The position numbers were made by a program, and so were the translations under genes. 64,000 nt of DNA, taken from NCBI GenBank assembly GCA_014803855.1, contig JAAVAX010000001.1, positions 3,842-67,841 on the forward strand. The letters are read 5' to 3'. Origin of the DNA: Mycoplasma sp. Lineage in GTDB: Bacteria > Bacillota_I > Bacilli_A > Mycoplasmatales > Metamycoplasmataceae. Shown piece after piece: positions 9,746-22,230 of the stretch. The notes under the pieces are model-generated. The model did no database searches and was not told where the DNA came from. It saw only the letters and a program-made list of their open reading frames with translations. The first letter of the stretch is position 1; every line of letters begins with the position of its first letter.

Positions 9746-11473
9746 TCACTTTCTAGATTTTATATTTAATTTCATTTTCACTAATTCTTCTTTGTGATTT
9801 TCATCGTTAGATTTATTAATTAAATTATCGATATGATTTAATTTACTTCTTTTAGAATCTTTTTTAGATCTTAAAATAAGTTCTTCAAATGAATCCATGG
9901 TTTTTGGTAAAGATTCATTAGATTTAAACATCTTTGAATAATTATCAATAAACTGTAAAGACCTATCAGACATTGAAGAATGTTGTTGATGATAATTTTT
10001 TATTTCCTCAAATATCTTTTTGTATTCTGCTTTTGGTCAATCAATATTGCCAATATTTTGCGACTTCAAGAATGAAGGATTTTGCCAAATAGATATTAAT
10101 ATTTTATTAATATTTATTGGTTGATTCAATTCAAATTCCAATGTATTTTTGGTGTGTATATTCTTATTATTTAATTCTTTTAATTCTATCACATTTGGTT
10201 TATATTGAAAATAATTAGTGATTATGTCTTTTTCAAGATTAAATTTTTTAGATATTTTTGATATTAAATCTAATTTAACAAATTCATCAAATTTTTCAGA
10301 ATACTTATAAATATCAATTATTACTTTTTTTATATCTTCAAAACTTTCGCTATCAATTTTAGAAGTAAAGTAATTAAATATAAAATCTATCATTTTAACT
10401 TTGTCATTTAAAATGCTTTCTAATTTTTCAATTCCATTATCATCATTTAATATCTCATCTGCATCTTTGGAATCATTGTTGTTTAGTATGTAAGCATTTA
10501 CATTATTTTTAATAAATACCTGTATCAACTTTAGAGTTGCTGATTCACCAGCATTATCATTGTCTAAAAATAATAGTATTTCATTATGTTTCTTTAATTT
10601 CTTTACTATATTTTCAGAAATCGATAAACCCATAAGTGCAATTGCATTATCTTTACCTATCTTAGAAAATGCAATAACATCCATAAATCCTTCAACAATT
10701 ATAATTTGGTCATGAAATCTTGCATTGTTGTAGTTATACATAATAGAAGATTTTTTGAATATTAATGATTCTTTTGAATTTAAGTACTTAGGAGAATTAT
10801 CACTATCATTTATTTTTCTTCCACTAAATGCAACAATTTCATTTTCTTCATTAAAGATAGGAAAAATTAATCTATTACTATAAAAAGGATATTCACCACT
10901 TTCATTTAATAATGAAGCATTAATTAATGTAGATCTAGAATTATCTTTTTTTTCTAAAATACTAATATAATCATTTTCTTCATCAAAATTAGGAGAGTAA
11001 CCTAATTTAAACTTACTAATTATTTCTTTTGTTAAATGTCTATTATTAATAAATTTAGAAATCTCATTATCTTGTTCATCTAAATATATGTTTAGGTAAT
11101 AATTAAAAATATCAGAAGAATCTTTAAATGCTTTTAACAAATTCATTTCATTTGCTGATAATTTTTTTTTATTCATTAATACTTTATAATCTTCAATATT
11201 TTCACCTGATTCTTTGATTAAAAATTCAATTGCGTCATTTCATGAAAATTTTTGAGCTCAAATTAAATAATCTAGTGCATTACCACCATGATCACAAACA
11301 AAACATTTATATATTTGTTTTTTAGGATTAATAGATAAAGATGGAGTTTTATCTCCATGAACATTACATAGTGTTTTTAAAGAAGCTCCTGATTTAGTTA
11401 GTGTAGAAAAATTAGAAATAACATCAACAATATTGACTTTTGAAATTAAATCATTAATGTCGATGTTTTTCAT
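9746..11473 (-). CDS. dnaG: DNA primase DnaG
   Basis: 575 residues. Synthesises RNA primers for replication. The N-terminal CHC2 zinc site is complete: C36, H39, C57 and C60 in CNVHGDKTPS and CFVCDHGG. The TOPRIM domain shows IIIVEGFMDVIA (catalytic Glu), LFLDNDNAGE (metal-binding Asp residues). The C-terminal helicase-interaction part is divergent and ends in a Lys/Ser-rich tail. ATG at 11473 is preceded by AAGGAG overlapping the glyS stop region. The MG249-251-like order glyS-dnaG-rpoD is shared with other mycoplasmas. Confidence 0.96.
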
Positions 11474-11482
11474 TTTATCTCC

Positions 11483-12853
11483 TTATATATTTTTATTTAT
11501 ATATGATATTATTTCATCAATCTTAATTCTTTCTTGTTTCATTGTATCCCTATTTCTAATTGTTATACAATTATCCACTTCAGAATCATAATCATATGTT
11601 AGACATCAATATGTACCAATACTATCTTGACGACGATATCTTTTTCCTATAGAACCTGATTCATCAAAAGTAGCTTCAATGTTATTTTCTAATAAATTTT
11701 TCCAAATAGCTTTTGCTTGTGGAGTTTGTTTTTTAACAAGTGGTAAAACACAAATTTTGTAAGGACAAATTTTATAGTCTAATTTCATAACAATTCTTGT
11801 GTCATTATTATCTATTTTTTCTTCTTCATATGAATCAACAATAATAGCTAACATCAATCTATCAATACCAACTGATGGTTCAATAATATGTGGAATAATT
11901 TTTTGATTACTTTCAGTATCAAAATATTTCAATTCAGTTTCTGAATTTTTATTATGAGATACTAAATCATAATTACCTCTGTTTGCAATTCCCATTAATT
12001 CACCTTGTCCAAATGGAAAAATAAATTCGATATCAGTGGTCCCTTTTGAATAATGAGCTAGTTCACTTTTATCATGAACTCTTAATTTGATTGATTCTTC
12101 CTTAATACCTAAAGAAAGAATAAATTTTTTTGATTTATCAACATAATATTTATATGTTTCTTCATCTTTATCAGGAAATGTAAAGTATTCTAATTCCATT
12201 TGTTCAAATTCTCTAGTTCTAAATATGAAATTACCTGGTGTAACTTCATTTCTAAATGATTTACCTATTTGTCCTATTCCAAATGGTAATTTAAGTCTCA
12301 TTGATCTTTGAACATTATTAAAATTAATAAATATCCCCTGTGCTGTTTCAGGTCTTAAATAAACTGAATTTTTTTTATCTTCAACAACCCCTTGAGATGT
12401 TTGGAACATTAAATTAAAATTTCTTATATTAGTTCAATCAGTTTTTGAATTATCATATTCTTTAACATTTTCTTTAATTCATTTTTCTAATTCTTCTTTA
12501 GTTAATTCAGAAGCATTCTTCTTAGTGATTTCTTCAAAAATATGATCTGCACGATATCTTTTATTATTAATTTTATTTTCAATTAATGGATCAGAGAAAT
12601 TAGACAAATGACCTGATGATTCTCATACTTTTGAATTTAAAATAATTTTAGAATCAATACCTACATTATTTTCTTCAGTTGTAATAAAAGTTTTTCATCA
12701 ATGTCTTTTGATATTATTCATTAATAAAACACCTAGTGGACCATAATCTCATGTATTAGCTAATCCACCATAGATTTCAGATGATTGAAAAACATAACCA
12801 GTTGATTTCAAATGGTTTATTATAGAATTCATATCTTTTTTGTCATTTGTCAT
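11483..12853 (-). CDS. glyS: Glycyl-tRNA synthetase (single-chain class II)
   Basis: 456 residues, the size of the dimeric alpha2-type GlyRS of mycoplasmas and Gram-positive relatives. Charges tRNA-Gly. Visible: [20 protein letters not shown] at the N-terminus, class II motif 2 with [20 protein letters not shown], and motif 3 ending [14 protein letters not shown]; the anticodon-binding domain begins [24 protein letters not shown] precedes motif 2. Start ATG at 12853 gives the conserved beginning and lies seven bases after greA, without a strong ribosome site. A tRNA-Gly gene lies in this same window at 58.8 kb. Confidence 0.96.
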
Positions 12854-12860
12854 ATTTTTT

Positions 12861-13334
12861 TTATTTTATATCAAGAATTTCAACTTCATATTTTGTTGGA
12901 GCTTCAACAATAACAACATCTTTTACTGACTTACCAATTAAAGCAACAGCTAAAGGAGATTTATTAGATATTTTATTTTCAAATGGATCAGATTCATATG
13001 TAGAAACAATTGAATATGTTTCTTTTTCATTTGTAAATTTGTTTTTAATAGTAACAACAGAACCAATTGCAATAATATCTTTTTTATTTGTTTTAACTTC
13101 TTGAGCATTTTCTAATGTTTTTTCTATTTCAGCAATACGATCTTCAATTAAACCTTGCTTTTCTCTAGCTGCTTCATATTCAGCATTTTCAGAAAGGTCA
13201 CCTTGAGCTCTTGCATCTACAATTTCTTGAATAACTTCAGGTCTTTTAACTTCAATTAAAAGTTTTAATTCCTCTTTCAATTCTTTTATGGTGTCTTTTG
13301 TTAATAAAATTTTGGTATTATCAGTTGTAGACAT
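12861..13334 (-). CDS. greA: Transcription elongation factor GreA
   Basis: 157 residues, normal length. Rescues backtracked RNA polymerase by stimulating transcript cleavage. The N-terminal coiled coil contains ARAQGDLSENAEYEAAREKQ, whose acidic tip DLSENAEY is the functional signature; the C-terminal FKBP-like domain has ISNKSPLAVALIGKSVKD. AAGGAG lies close before the ATG. It sits between serS and glyS in the minus-strand run. Confidence 0.97.
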   Translation of the reverse strand: MSTTDNTKILLTKDTIKELKEELKLLIEVKRPEVIQEIVDARAQGDLSENAEYEAAREKQGLIEDRIAEIEKTLENAQEVKTNKKDIIAIGSVVTIKNKFTNEKETYSIVSTYESDPFENKISNKSPLAVALIGKSVKDVVIVEAPTKYEVEILDIK

Positions 13335-13403
13335 AAAAAATCTCCTTTTTAAACTATTAATTTATTATTTTTAATTTTATCAAATTTATATTTTATCAAT
13401 AAC

Positions 13404-14654
13404 TTATATCTTGCTAATTCCAGACATATAAGGTATTAATACATCAGGTATATCTATTGAACCATCATCATTTTGATATTGCTCTAAAATTGCAGCTATT
13501 ATCCTATCAATAGCTAAACCACTACCATTTATTGTATGAGCAAATTCTATTTTTCCATCTTCATTTCTATATCTTATTTTTGCTCTTCTAGCTTGAAAAT
13601 CACCAAAATAAGATATTGAAGATACTTCTCTAAATCTCTGTTCAGATGGCATTCATAATTCTAAATCATAAGTAATTGATGAACTAAAACCTAAATCACC
13701 AGTACATAATAATATTTTTCTATATGGAATTTCTAACAATTCAAGTATTTTTTCAGCATCACTAACACAACTTTCAAATTCTTTTATTGCATCATTTTTT
13801 GAAGTTATTTTAACTAGTTCAACTTTATTAAATTGTCTTGATCTTATTAAACCTTTTGTATCTTTACCACTACTTCCTGCCTCAGATCTAAAGCATAAAG
13901 TATAAGCAGTCATTTTTTTAGGTTTAGTTAAATTAATAATTTCATCATTATAGTAATTAGTTACTGGAACTTCAGCAGTAGGAATTAATCATAAATCTTC
14001 CTCATTAATCTTGAATAAGTCATCTTTAAATTTAGGTAATTGTCCAGTACCAAACATTGTATTAGTATTAACTAATACAGGTGGGAGAATTTCTTCATAA
14101 CCATTTTTAGTATGAACATCAATCATGAAATTCTCTAGAGCTCTAACTAATTTTGCACCTTTATTTTTAAAAATAACAAATCTAGAACCACTCATTTTTA
14201 CAGCTCTTTTAAAATCAAGAATATCATTTTGAACACCTATTTCATAATGAGGTTTTACATTCTTAACTAATCCTCTACCTAGTGAGTCATTTTTAGTAAT
14301 TTCTTTATTATCTTCTTCATCTTGACCAATTGGTACCTGATCAAGAGGAATATTTGGTAAAAATGGTAATATTTCATCTAATTCATTTTGAATTAGTTCT
14401 ACTTTTTTTTCTAATTCTTTAACATCATTTTTTATTATGCTAGCTTTTTTTAATAAATCATCATTTCTATTTTTTGATAACTCTGATGAAATGTTGTTTC
14501 TTTCTTCCTGTTTTTCATTAAGTTGAACAATAAGCTTATTTCTCTTGTTAATATTTTCAGACAATTTATTAAGTAAATTCTTATCAACATTTCTTGACTC
14601 AAGTTTATTTATGATATAGTCAATATTTTTTTGCAAAATTTTTATATCTAGCAT
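13404..14654 (-). CDS. serS: Seryl-tRNA synthetase
   Basis: 416 residues. Charges tRNA-Ser. An N-terminal long antiparallel coiled coil (about residues 30-100) binds the tRNA variable arm. Class II motif 2 reads [17 protein letters not shown], with FNKVELV after it; motif 3 contains [18 protein letters not shown]. The TGA after YDLEL encodes the conserved Trp of the DLELWMP segment, and another lies in the LWLIPTAE stretch. No frameshift is present. Gap to tsf is small (33 bases). Confidence 0.97.
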
Positions 14655-14687
14655 AATGTTTTAATCCAAATATTTTATTAATAATAA

Positions 14688-15557
14688 TTATTTTTTCATT
14701 TGGGCAGCAACTTCAGCAGCAAAATCTACTTCTTGTTTTTCGATTCCTTCACCAACTTCATATCTAATCATTTCTAATTCTTTAGCATTGATTTCTTTTA
14801 GATATTGACCAACAGTCTTTCCAGATTCAATAACATAATCTTGTTCAGTCAAAGTATAGTTTGATAATTCTTTTCTTAACATACCAGCTAAAATTGATTG
14901 TTGTATTTTTTCTGGTTTACCTACTAATGCAGGTGATTTTAAAAATTCTTCTTTTAAAGCTTCAATTTTATTAGCTGGAACTGATTGTTCATTCAAGTAC
15001 TCAGGGTTCATGGCAACAATATGCATAGCAATACCTTTTAATTTGTCATCATCACCACCATCTGCAACAAACAATGCAGCTTTTTTACCATCAAAGTGAG
15101 CATAAGCACCTACATGAATATTGTCTTTAATATCAATTTGTCTAGCTCTTCTTAATACAATTTTTTCTCCAATTTTAGCAGTTGCTTCCATTGTTAATTC
15201 TTCAATGGTTTTTCCAGTGATTTTATCTTTAAGTGATAAAAAATTATTTTCATCAAATTTATTGTTTAAAAGAATTTGACCAATTTCTATAACTAGTTTT
15301 TTAAAATCATCATTCATAGCAACAAAATCAGTTTGAGAATTTACTTCATAAATAACTGCAACTTTATCATTTTTAGCTACAGCAACTAAACCATCAGCTG
15401 CAATATTACCTGATTTTTTTATAGCTTTAGCAGCACCATTTTTTTGTAATCATTCAATGGCACCATTAATATCATTATTAGATGCTTCAAGAGCTTTTTT
15501 ACAATCAACAAACCCTGCACCTGTCATTTCTCTTAATTTTTTAATTAAATCACCCAT
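14688..15557 (-). CDS. tsf: Elongation factor Ts
   Basis: 289 residues, usual length. Nucleotide-exchange factor for EF-Tu. The N-terminal UBA-like part [20 protein letters not shown] and the TDFVA core signature ([13 protein letters not shown]) are seen; the C-terminal half holds the dimer/core repeat with VGQYLKE. One TGA Trp lies in AIEWLQKNG. The start ATG uses GAGGAG embedded in the last codons of rpsB, three bases upstream, so the pair is tightly coupled. Confidence 0.97.
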
Positions 15558-15560
15558 ATA

Positions 15561-16442
15561 TTATTCTCCTCTTTTAATTTTTGTAGCTTCTGGTTTTTCA
15601 GCTTTTTTTACAAAAACTTTTTTTGGTCCAGCTTCACCATTATTAGCATTTCTTGAAACATAGTTGCTTTTGTTTTCTTCTTGAGGTAAAACAATTAACT
15701 CATCAGGTTGATATGCATATTTTGTTTGTCCACCTTTACCATAAACAATAGCATCACCTAGGATTGTAATAATTAAATTTAAAGATTTAACTGAATCATC
15801 ATTACCTGGAATACCTAAATCAACTAATTCAGGATCTGTGTTAGTATCAATAATTCCAATTACTTTTACATTTCTTTTTTTAGCTTCTTTAATTGCTATT
15901 AAATCTTCATTAGGATCAGCAACAATCATAAATTGAGGTGTTCTTTGTAATGGTTTAATACCATTTAAGTTTTTGTGAAGTTTTTCTAATTCTTTTTTCA
16001 TTAGAATTCCTTCTTTTTTAGTGTAACCTTCAAAGTTTCTTTTTTCTAATTCTTCAAGGTCAGCCATAACTCTTAAACGTGAAAAAATAGTTTTTGAGTT
16101 TGTTAATGTACCACCTAATCATCTTTCATTAACATAAGCACTATTTGTTCTAATAGCTTGTTCTTTTATGATATCTCTAGCTTGTTTTTTTGTTCCAACA
16201 AATATAAATGTTGAACCTTTTTCAGCAGCTTTTGATAATAATTTAAATGCTAGTTCTAATGCCTTGTGTGTTTTTGAAACATTAATAATGTGTGTTCCAT
16301 TTTTAACACCATGGATAAATGGTTTCATTTTTGGATTTCATTTATCTTTTTTGTGACCAAAATAAACACCAGCTTCTAATAATTTATTTAACGAAACAAC
16401 TTCTTTTTCTTTTTCATTTTTTTGTTCTTCTATATTAGACAT
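15561..16442 (-). CDS. rpsB: 30S ribosomal protein S2
   Basis: 293 residues, slightly longer than usual because of a basic C-terminal extension ([11 protein letters not shown]...KIKRGE) and a short charged N-terminus. [29 protein letters not shown] and [23 protein letters not shown] are diagnostic of S2. AGGAG lies about a dozen bases before the ATG. First gene of a run that extends to rpoD; its leader (16443-16566) is longer and more GC-rich than the usual spacers here. Confidence 0.97.
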
Positions 16443-16578
16443 AATACAATTAATCTCCTGTTAACTTTTATTACATATTTTATTTTAATTTTAAGTGTTA
16501 TTTACTTCCTTAAACTTCTAACAACCCATCCAACATTATCAGGACACACTCAGTTGAATCCATTTAAGTGCCATTATA
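16443..16578 (-). promoter_or_regulatory. rpsB promoter and possible structured mRNA leader
   Basis: On the minus strand a TATAAT (16573-16578) would start transcription near 16566, giving a leader of about 120 nt before rpsB. The leader has more G and C than neighbouring spacers, and AUUCAAC (16553-16559) can pair with GUUGGAU (16528-16534) across an 18-nt loop (7 pairs, one G-U). Leaders of ribosomal-protein operons often bind the encoded protein; S2 autoregulation here is only a suggestion. Confidence 0.45.
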
Positions 16579-16661
16579 TACTCATTTAATATCTATAACT
16601 TATTACATTTTATATTATTTATGTTATTTTTTAACACTTTAATTAATATAATATTTAACAT

Positions 16662-17453
16662 ATGATAAAAGTAAAGAATTTGAAATTCAAATATCAAGGT
16701 TCTGATAAATTAGCCTTAGATGATGTAAGTGTTGAAATACCACGTGGAAGTTATGTTGCAATTTTAGGACATAATGGTAGTGGAAAATCCACTTTTTCTA
16801 AGTTAATTTCTGCTTTATATAAACCAACAAGTGGACAAATATACATTGATGGAATAATGATAAAAAAAACATCATTAAGAGAAATTAGAAACAAAATAGG
16901 AGTTATTTTTCAAAATCCTGATAATCAATTTATAGGTTCTACTGTAGAAGATGATTTAGCTTTTGGTCTAGAGAACTCAAATATGAATAGAGATGAAATG
17001 AAAAAAATAATACATGAATTGATTAAAAAAGTTGATATGGAAGAATTTTTAGAAAGAGAACCTAACACATTAAGTGGTGGACAAAAACAAAGGGTGGCTA
17101 TAGCTTCTGTCCTAGCACTTAATCCTGAAATAATAATTTTTGATGAAGCAACATCTATGCTTGATCCAAAAGGTAAACATGATGTTCTTAATATAATAAG
17201 TGAGATTAAAAAAACTAGAACTAAAACTCTTATTTCAATAACTCATGATATGGATGAAGCAATTATGGCTGATTATTGTTTAATTTTTTCTAAAGGAAAA
17301 ATTATAGCTTTTGGTGATCCTAAAGATATTCTAAACAATAAAAAAATAATTGAAGAGGCTAAAATTGATTTTCCATTTATATACAAAATATCTTCAAATA
17401 TTAAAAATATTGAACCTACATATGACATTGATGAATTTTTGGAGAACATATGA
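16662..17453 (+). CDS. ecfA1: ECF transporter energy-coupling ATPase EcfA1
   Basis: 263 residues. ATP-binding subunit of the shared energy-coupling module for vitamin/metal uptake. Walker [10 protein letters not shown] near residue 38, Q-loop FQNPDNQF (typical of EcfA1), ABC signature [17 protein letters not shown], Walker [14 protein letters not shown], and switch His [10 protein letters not shown] are intact. Its stop overlaps the ecfA2 start (ATGA). The promoter lies in the divergent spacer shared with rpsB. Confidence 0.96.
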   Translation: MIKVKNLKFKYQGSDKLALDDVSVEIPRGSYVAILGHNGSGKSTFSKLISALYKPTSGQIYIDGIMIKKTSLREIRNKIGVIFQNPDNQFIGSTVEDDLAFGLENSNMNRDEMKKIIHELIKKVDMEEFLEREPNTLSGGQKQRVAIASVLALNPEIIIFDEATSMLDPKGKHDVLNIISEIKKTRTKTLISITHDMDEAIMADYCLIFSKGKIIAFGDPKDILNNKKIIEEAKIDFPFIYKISSNIKNIEPTYDIDEFLENI

Positions 17454-18364
17454 AAATAAAATTAATTAATGTTACTCATACATTTGAATCTAATATTACT
17501 GATAAATTTGATGCTGTCTCTAATATAAATTTTAAAATTGACGAAAATGAATATATTGGAATAATAGGTCCAACAGGTAGTGGCAAGACTACACTAATAG
17601 AACATTTAAATGGTCTATTAATTCCTACTAAAGGAATAGTTGAGTTTGACTATGAGATTTCAAAATATGACAAAAAATTAAAAAAAGATGTTATTTTAAA
17701 TAAAACTCGTGTTATTAAAAAAACATGAAGAAAAATAAAGAATGTCAATGAGATAAGAAAATTAGTTGGTATTGTATTTCAATTTTCAGAATATCAACTA
17801 TTTGAAGAGACAGTTGAAAAGGATATTATTTTTGGACCTATAAATATAGGCATATCAAAAGAAGAAGCTAAAAAAATAGCAAAAGAAATGATTGTAAAAG
17901 TAGGTCTTGATGAATCCTTTTTAAATAGAAGTCCTTTTGAACTATCTGGTGGGCAAAAAAGAAGAGTTGCTATTGCTGGAATATTATCAATGAAACCAGA
18001 AGTCTTAATATTTGATGAACCTACTGCAGGATTAGACCCTGAAGGCTGCATTGAAATATTATCATTATTTGATAAGTTATCAAAAGAAGGTACTACTATC
18101 ATTTTAGTAACACATGATTTAGATCATGTTTTAGAACATACAAAAAGAACAATTTTTATAAAAAGTGGAAAAATAATTAAAGATGGAGAAACATTAGATA
18201 TATTATCTAATGAAGCATTCTTATTAGAAAACAAAATGGCAGTACCTAAACTAATTTCTTTAATCAATAAAATAAATAAAAAATATAATATGAATATCCC
18301 TTATTGTAGAACAATAAATCAATTTGTAGATAAAATTAATAAGATAAAGGAAGGTAAGAACTAA
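17450..18364 (+). CDS. ecfA2: ECF transporter energy-coupling ATPase EcfA2
   Basis: 304 residues. Second ATPase of the ECF module. Walker [10 protein letters not shown], the insertion [15 protein letters not shown] before the Q-loop (mollicute EcfA2 often carries it), [10 protein letters not shown], signature [16 protein letters not shown], Walker [15 protein letters not shown] and LVTHDLDHV are all present. The TGA after RVIKKT encodes Trp. Overlaps ecfA1 by four bases and ecfT by one. Confidence 0.96.
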
Positions 18365-19266
18365 TGAAAGTATCCTTAGGTCGTTATTTGCCAGGTAATT
18401 CCTTAATTCATAAAATAGATGCAAGAATTAAATTTTTTGCAAATATTGCTTTCATTGTTTTATTTTTTCTTGCAAATAATTTTATTATTCAAGGAATTAT
18501 TTTATTGCCCTTAATTTTTTCTTTTATTATTTCTACTAAAAAGCCATTATATCTATTAAAAATGATGATAATGCCACTTATAGTTGGTATTTTTATGTGA
18601 ATAATTAATATGTTTGTACTAGATACATCATTAGAAATTAATAATCTTGTTGGTAGCAATGCTCCTGAATGACAAACAACTGAATGATGAAATGTTTTAG
18701 ATATATTGAGAATGAACTATGTAATATTAATTACAACTTGTTCTATTGTAATTAGAATATATGGAATTATGTTGACAATGACAATATTTACATTATCAAC
18801 ACAACCAGTTTTAATCACCAAAGCACTAGATTTCTATTTTTATCCACTTAGATTAATAAAAATACCTACACATATTTTTACTATGATTATTTCTATAGCA
18901 TTTAGGTTTGTTCCTACATTAGTAGATGAAGCATCTAGAATTTTTAAAGCTCAAGCATCTAGAGGTATGGACTTTAAAAATGGTTCACTTAAAACAAAAA
19001 CAAAATCATTAATAGTATTAATTATTCCATTATTTGTCTCTTCATTTTCTAAAGCTGATGATTTATCAAATGCCATGGAAACTAGAGGATACAATCCTTA
19101 TGCTAAAAGAACTTCATATAGATCATGAGAATTTTGATGATTTAACATTGTTGTTTTCATTGTTGTTTTAGCAGCAATTGTTTTATTGTCATTATTGATA
19201 TATAATCCTAATTCAATTTTTTCATTCCCTAGTTGATGAAATGCAGCTAGATGCTCATTTGTATAA
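18364..19266 (+). CDS. ecfT: ECF transporter transmembrane protein EcfT
   Basis: 300 residues with about five membrane segments. Scaffold linking EcfA1/EcfA2 to interchangeable substrate-binding S proteins. The coupling-helix motif ASRGMDF (a variant of the Ala-Arg-Gly signature) near residue 199 and the second one METRGY near residue 239 contact the ATPases. Several TGA Trp codons, including a C-terminal WW. No S component is nearby, as expected for a group II ECF system whose S proteins are scattered. ligA follows after 12 bases. Confidence 0.95.
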
Positions 19267-19278
19267 AGGATATAAAAT

Positions 19279-21273
19279 ATGAATGTAAAAGATGCTGAAA
19301 ATAGAATTAAAGAATTAGTTAAAATAATAAACAAATGAAATGAAGAATACTTTGATAATGATAATCCTTCAGTGAGTGATAGAGTTTATGATTCTCACCT
19401 AAAAGAATTAACTGAATTAGAATCTAAATTTCCTGAATTTATTTTAGATAATTCTCCTACTAAAAAAATAGGTGCTCTTGTTAAGAATAAATTTAAAAAA
19501 ATAAAACATGAAAAACAAATGTTTTCATTAAATAAAGCCTATAGTTTTTCTGATATACAAAAATTCTTTAATGATATATTAGAAATGACAAATGATAAAA
19601 ATATCAAGTTTTTAATTCAACCTAAAATTGATGGATTATCAATATCTTTAAAATATAAAAATGGCGAACTAATTCAAGCTATTACTAGAGGTGATGGAAG
19701 TGTTGGTGAAGATGTAACACAAAATATAAAAAATATTATCAAAGATATACCTGTTCATATTAACTATAAAGGTGAAATGGAAGTAAGAGGTGAAATTTAC
19801 ATAAGTAAATCAAATTTCAAAAAAGTTATAGAAAATGAAAAAATTGATTATGCTAATTCAAGAAATTTGGCTTCTGGTACACTTAGACAACTAAATAATA
19901 AAGTAGTAGAAAAAAGAAATTTATCATCATTTATTTATGAATTAGTAGATCCTGAAAAACACAAAATTTATACTCAGGAAGAAGTTATACCATTTTTGCA
20001 ATCTAATAATTTTTCAGCACTACCAAACTACTTAATAACAAATGTCTCAAATCAAAATGAAATATTTGATTTTATAAAAGATTTTGAAAATAACATAAGA
20101 GATAATTTGGAATATGACATTGATGGAATGGTATTAAAATTAAATGAAAATAAATATTATGAAGAAATTGGATATACATCTAAATTCCCTAAATTTATGA
20201 TTGCATATAAATTTGATGAGGAATTGACTCAAACAATTTTAGAAGATATCTTTATAACAATTGGAAGAACTGGAATTGTTACTTATAATGCAAAATTAAC
20301 AAAAGTATTATTAAAAGGAACAATGGTATCTGCGGCTACATTGCACAATTATAATTACATTGAAGAATTAGGTATAAATATTAATGATGAAGTAACAATA
20401 AAAAAAGCAGGTGAAATCATTCCAAAAGTAGTTTCTTTAAGCAAGAAACTATCAAATGGTATTTTTAATAAAATTTTAATTTGTCCATATTGTCAATCAA
20501 ATTTAATTGATACAAAAACAATGAACAATCAAGTTTGTGCTAATAGCAATTGTCCTGAGATTAATATTAAAAAAATAATTCACTTTGCTTCAAAGGGGGC
20601 AATGGACATTGAAGGTCTTGGTGAAGGAGTAGTTAGAAAATTTTATGAACTAGGTTTTTTAAAGAAAATTGAAGACATTTTTCTATTAGATAAATTTGAA
20701 GACCAAATAATTGAAGAAAAGGGATTTGGAAAGAAATTTTGATCTAATTTAAAAGATGGAATAAACAAATCATATAATGTCAGTTTGGAAAAACTTATTT
20801 TTGCATTAGGAATTCCACAATTAGGTTCAAGGAATGCTAAAAATTTGGCAAAAAAAATTCAGAAGTTTGATAAATTATTTTCAATAAATAATGAAGGTCT
20901 TGCATCAATAAATGATATTGGAGAAATAACAATAAATGAATTTAAGGAATACATTAAAAAAGAAAATAATATTGATTTGTTTAATTTCTTAATTTCAATC
21001 AATATCAATCCTGAATATGAAAAAAATAGTGAAAAATCAATTCCATTTTTTGATGGTAAAACTTTTGTTATCAGTGGAACCTTTGATATTCCTAGGAATC
21101 AATTAACAAAAATTATTGAAGAAAATGGTGGAACTGTTTCATCAAGTGTTTCAAAAAAAATTTATGCACTATTATTAGGTGATAATGGTGGAAGTAAAAA
21201 AGAAAAGGCTAAAAATTTAAAAGTTAAAATAATTACTAAAGATGAGTTGCAACTAATTTTAAACAATTTTTAA
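19279..21273 (+). CDS. ligA: NAD-dependent DNA ligase LigA
   Basis: 664 residues, full length. Seals nicks in replication and repair. Order: domain Ia (residues 1-60), adenylation domain with KIDG (catalytic Lys about 116) and RGDGSVGEDVT, OB fold, a Cys4 zinc site (CPYCQ...CANSNC), helix-hairpin-helix repeats and a C-terminal BRCT domain (GKTFVISGTFDIPRNQL). ATG at 19279 with AAGGA just before; a TGA Trp lies at residue 20. The 3' end overlaps the convergent ruvB by 15 bases. Confidence 0.96.
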
Positions 21274-22230
21274 ATCATGTTTTAACATATATTCAACACC
21301 AAGAGTAGTTATGGATCTTCCTCTAGATGATTTTGTTATTAATTTTTTAGACAATAACAAAGGTTCTATTTCATTTTTAATCATATTTTTATTCTCATTT
21401 AATAGTGAAATTATCACATCTAATGAAACATGTTTTTGATCAAATGTTTCAAACAATATTTTTAAATAATCAATGTGTGTTTCAGTTAAACCTTCCTTAT
21501 ATATTGAAAGTGATTTCGGCGTTTTAAAAATTATTTCATTAGTTATTAAGCCATTATTATAATAATCTGCAAAATCAATAATTCTTTTTATTAATCTATT
21601 TGCAATTCTTGGTGTCTCTTGTGAAAATGATGCTACCATCAGTGCTAAATCATTATCTATTTTATGTTTTAAAGTATTTGCTGATTGCATAATTATTTTT
21701 GCTAATTCTTCATTAGAGTAACTATTTAATTTAAAAACTAAACCAAATCTATCTCTAATAGGTTGAGAAATTTTTGAAAAATTTGTTGTTGAACCTATAA
21801 GTGTAAAAGGTTTTATTTTCATTCTTAAAATTCTCTTCTCTCCTTCTGGGCCAACTTGAATATCTATTACATTATCTTCTAAAGCAGAATATATTAATTC
21901 TTCTAAATTATTATTTATTGAATGTATCTCATCAATAAATATAATGTCATTTTTCTCTATCCCAGTAAAGATAGATAAAATATCTGATTTCTTTTCAATT
22001 AGACCACCTTGAACATAAATTATTTTTCTATTTGAATAATTAGCTATTATAGTTGCTAAGGTAGTTTTTCCTCTACCAGGTGGACCATAGAATATAATAT
22101 GATCTAATGTTTTATTTTGTTTTTTAGATGATTCTATTACAACTTTAATTGTTTTAATTATTTTTTCTTGACCTATAAATGAATCAAAATTGCTAGGTCT
22201 TAATGATATTAGCTTGTTTTTGCTGTTCAT
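21259..22230 (-). CDS. ruvB: Holliday junction branch migration ATPase RuvB
   Basis: 323 residues. AAA+ motor that drives branch migration with RuvA. Walker A GPPGRGKTT at 49-57, Walker B IIFIDEIHS, sensor TTNFSKISQPIRDRFG (the arginine finger region) and a C-terminal winged helix (KKLITKSSRGRSITTLGVEY). The start overlaps the end of ruvA by 38 bases, indicating coupled translation. No ruvC is seen in the window, as is usual in mycoplasmas. Confidence 0.96.
   Translation of the reverse strand: MNSKNKLISLRPSNFDSFIGQEKIIKTIKVVIESSKKQNKTLDHIIFYGPPGRGKTTLATIIANYSNRKIIYVQGGLIEKKSDILSIFTGIEKNDIIFIDEIHSINNNLEELIYSALEDNVIDIQVGPEGEKRILRMKIKPFTLIGSTTNFSKISQPIRDRFGLVFKLNSYSNEELAKIIMQSANTLKHKIDNDLALMVASFSQETPRIANRLIKRIIDFADYYNNGLITNEIIFKTPKSLSIYKEGLTETHIDYLKILFETFDQKHVSLDVIISLLNENKNMIKNEIEPLLLSKKLITKSSRGRSITTLGVEYMLKHDLKIV

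Noticed and set aside
12847-13104. Plus-strand ORF of 85 codons opposite greA, and similar antisense ORFs such as 24290-24481, 25013-25363 and 36362-36739
   Set aside because: They lie wholly inside well-identified genes on the other strand, have no ribosome site, and show the Ser/Phe-rich composition expected from antisense of Lys/Glu-rich coding DNA.
13404-14654. serS appearing as three separate ORFs, and the same break-up of many other genes
   Set aside because: Every break is a TGA codon at a conserved Trp position and the lengths stay in frame, so this is genetic code 4 and not frameshift or pseudogene decay.
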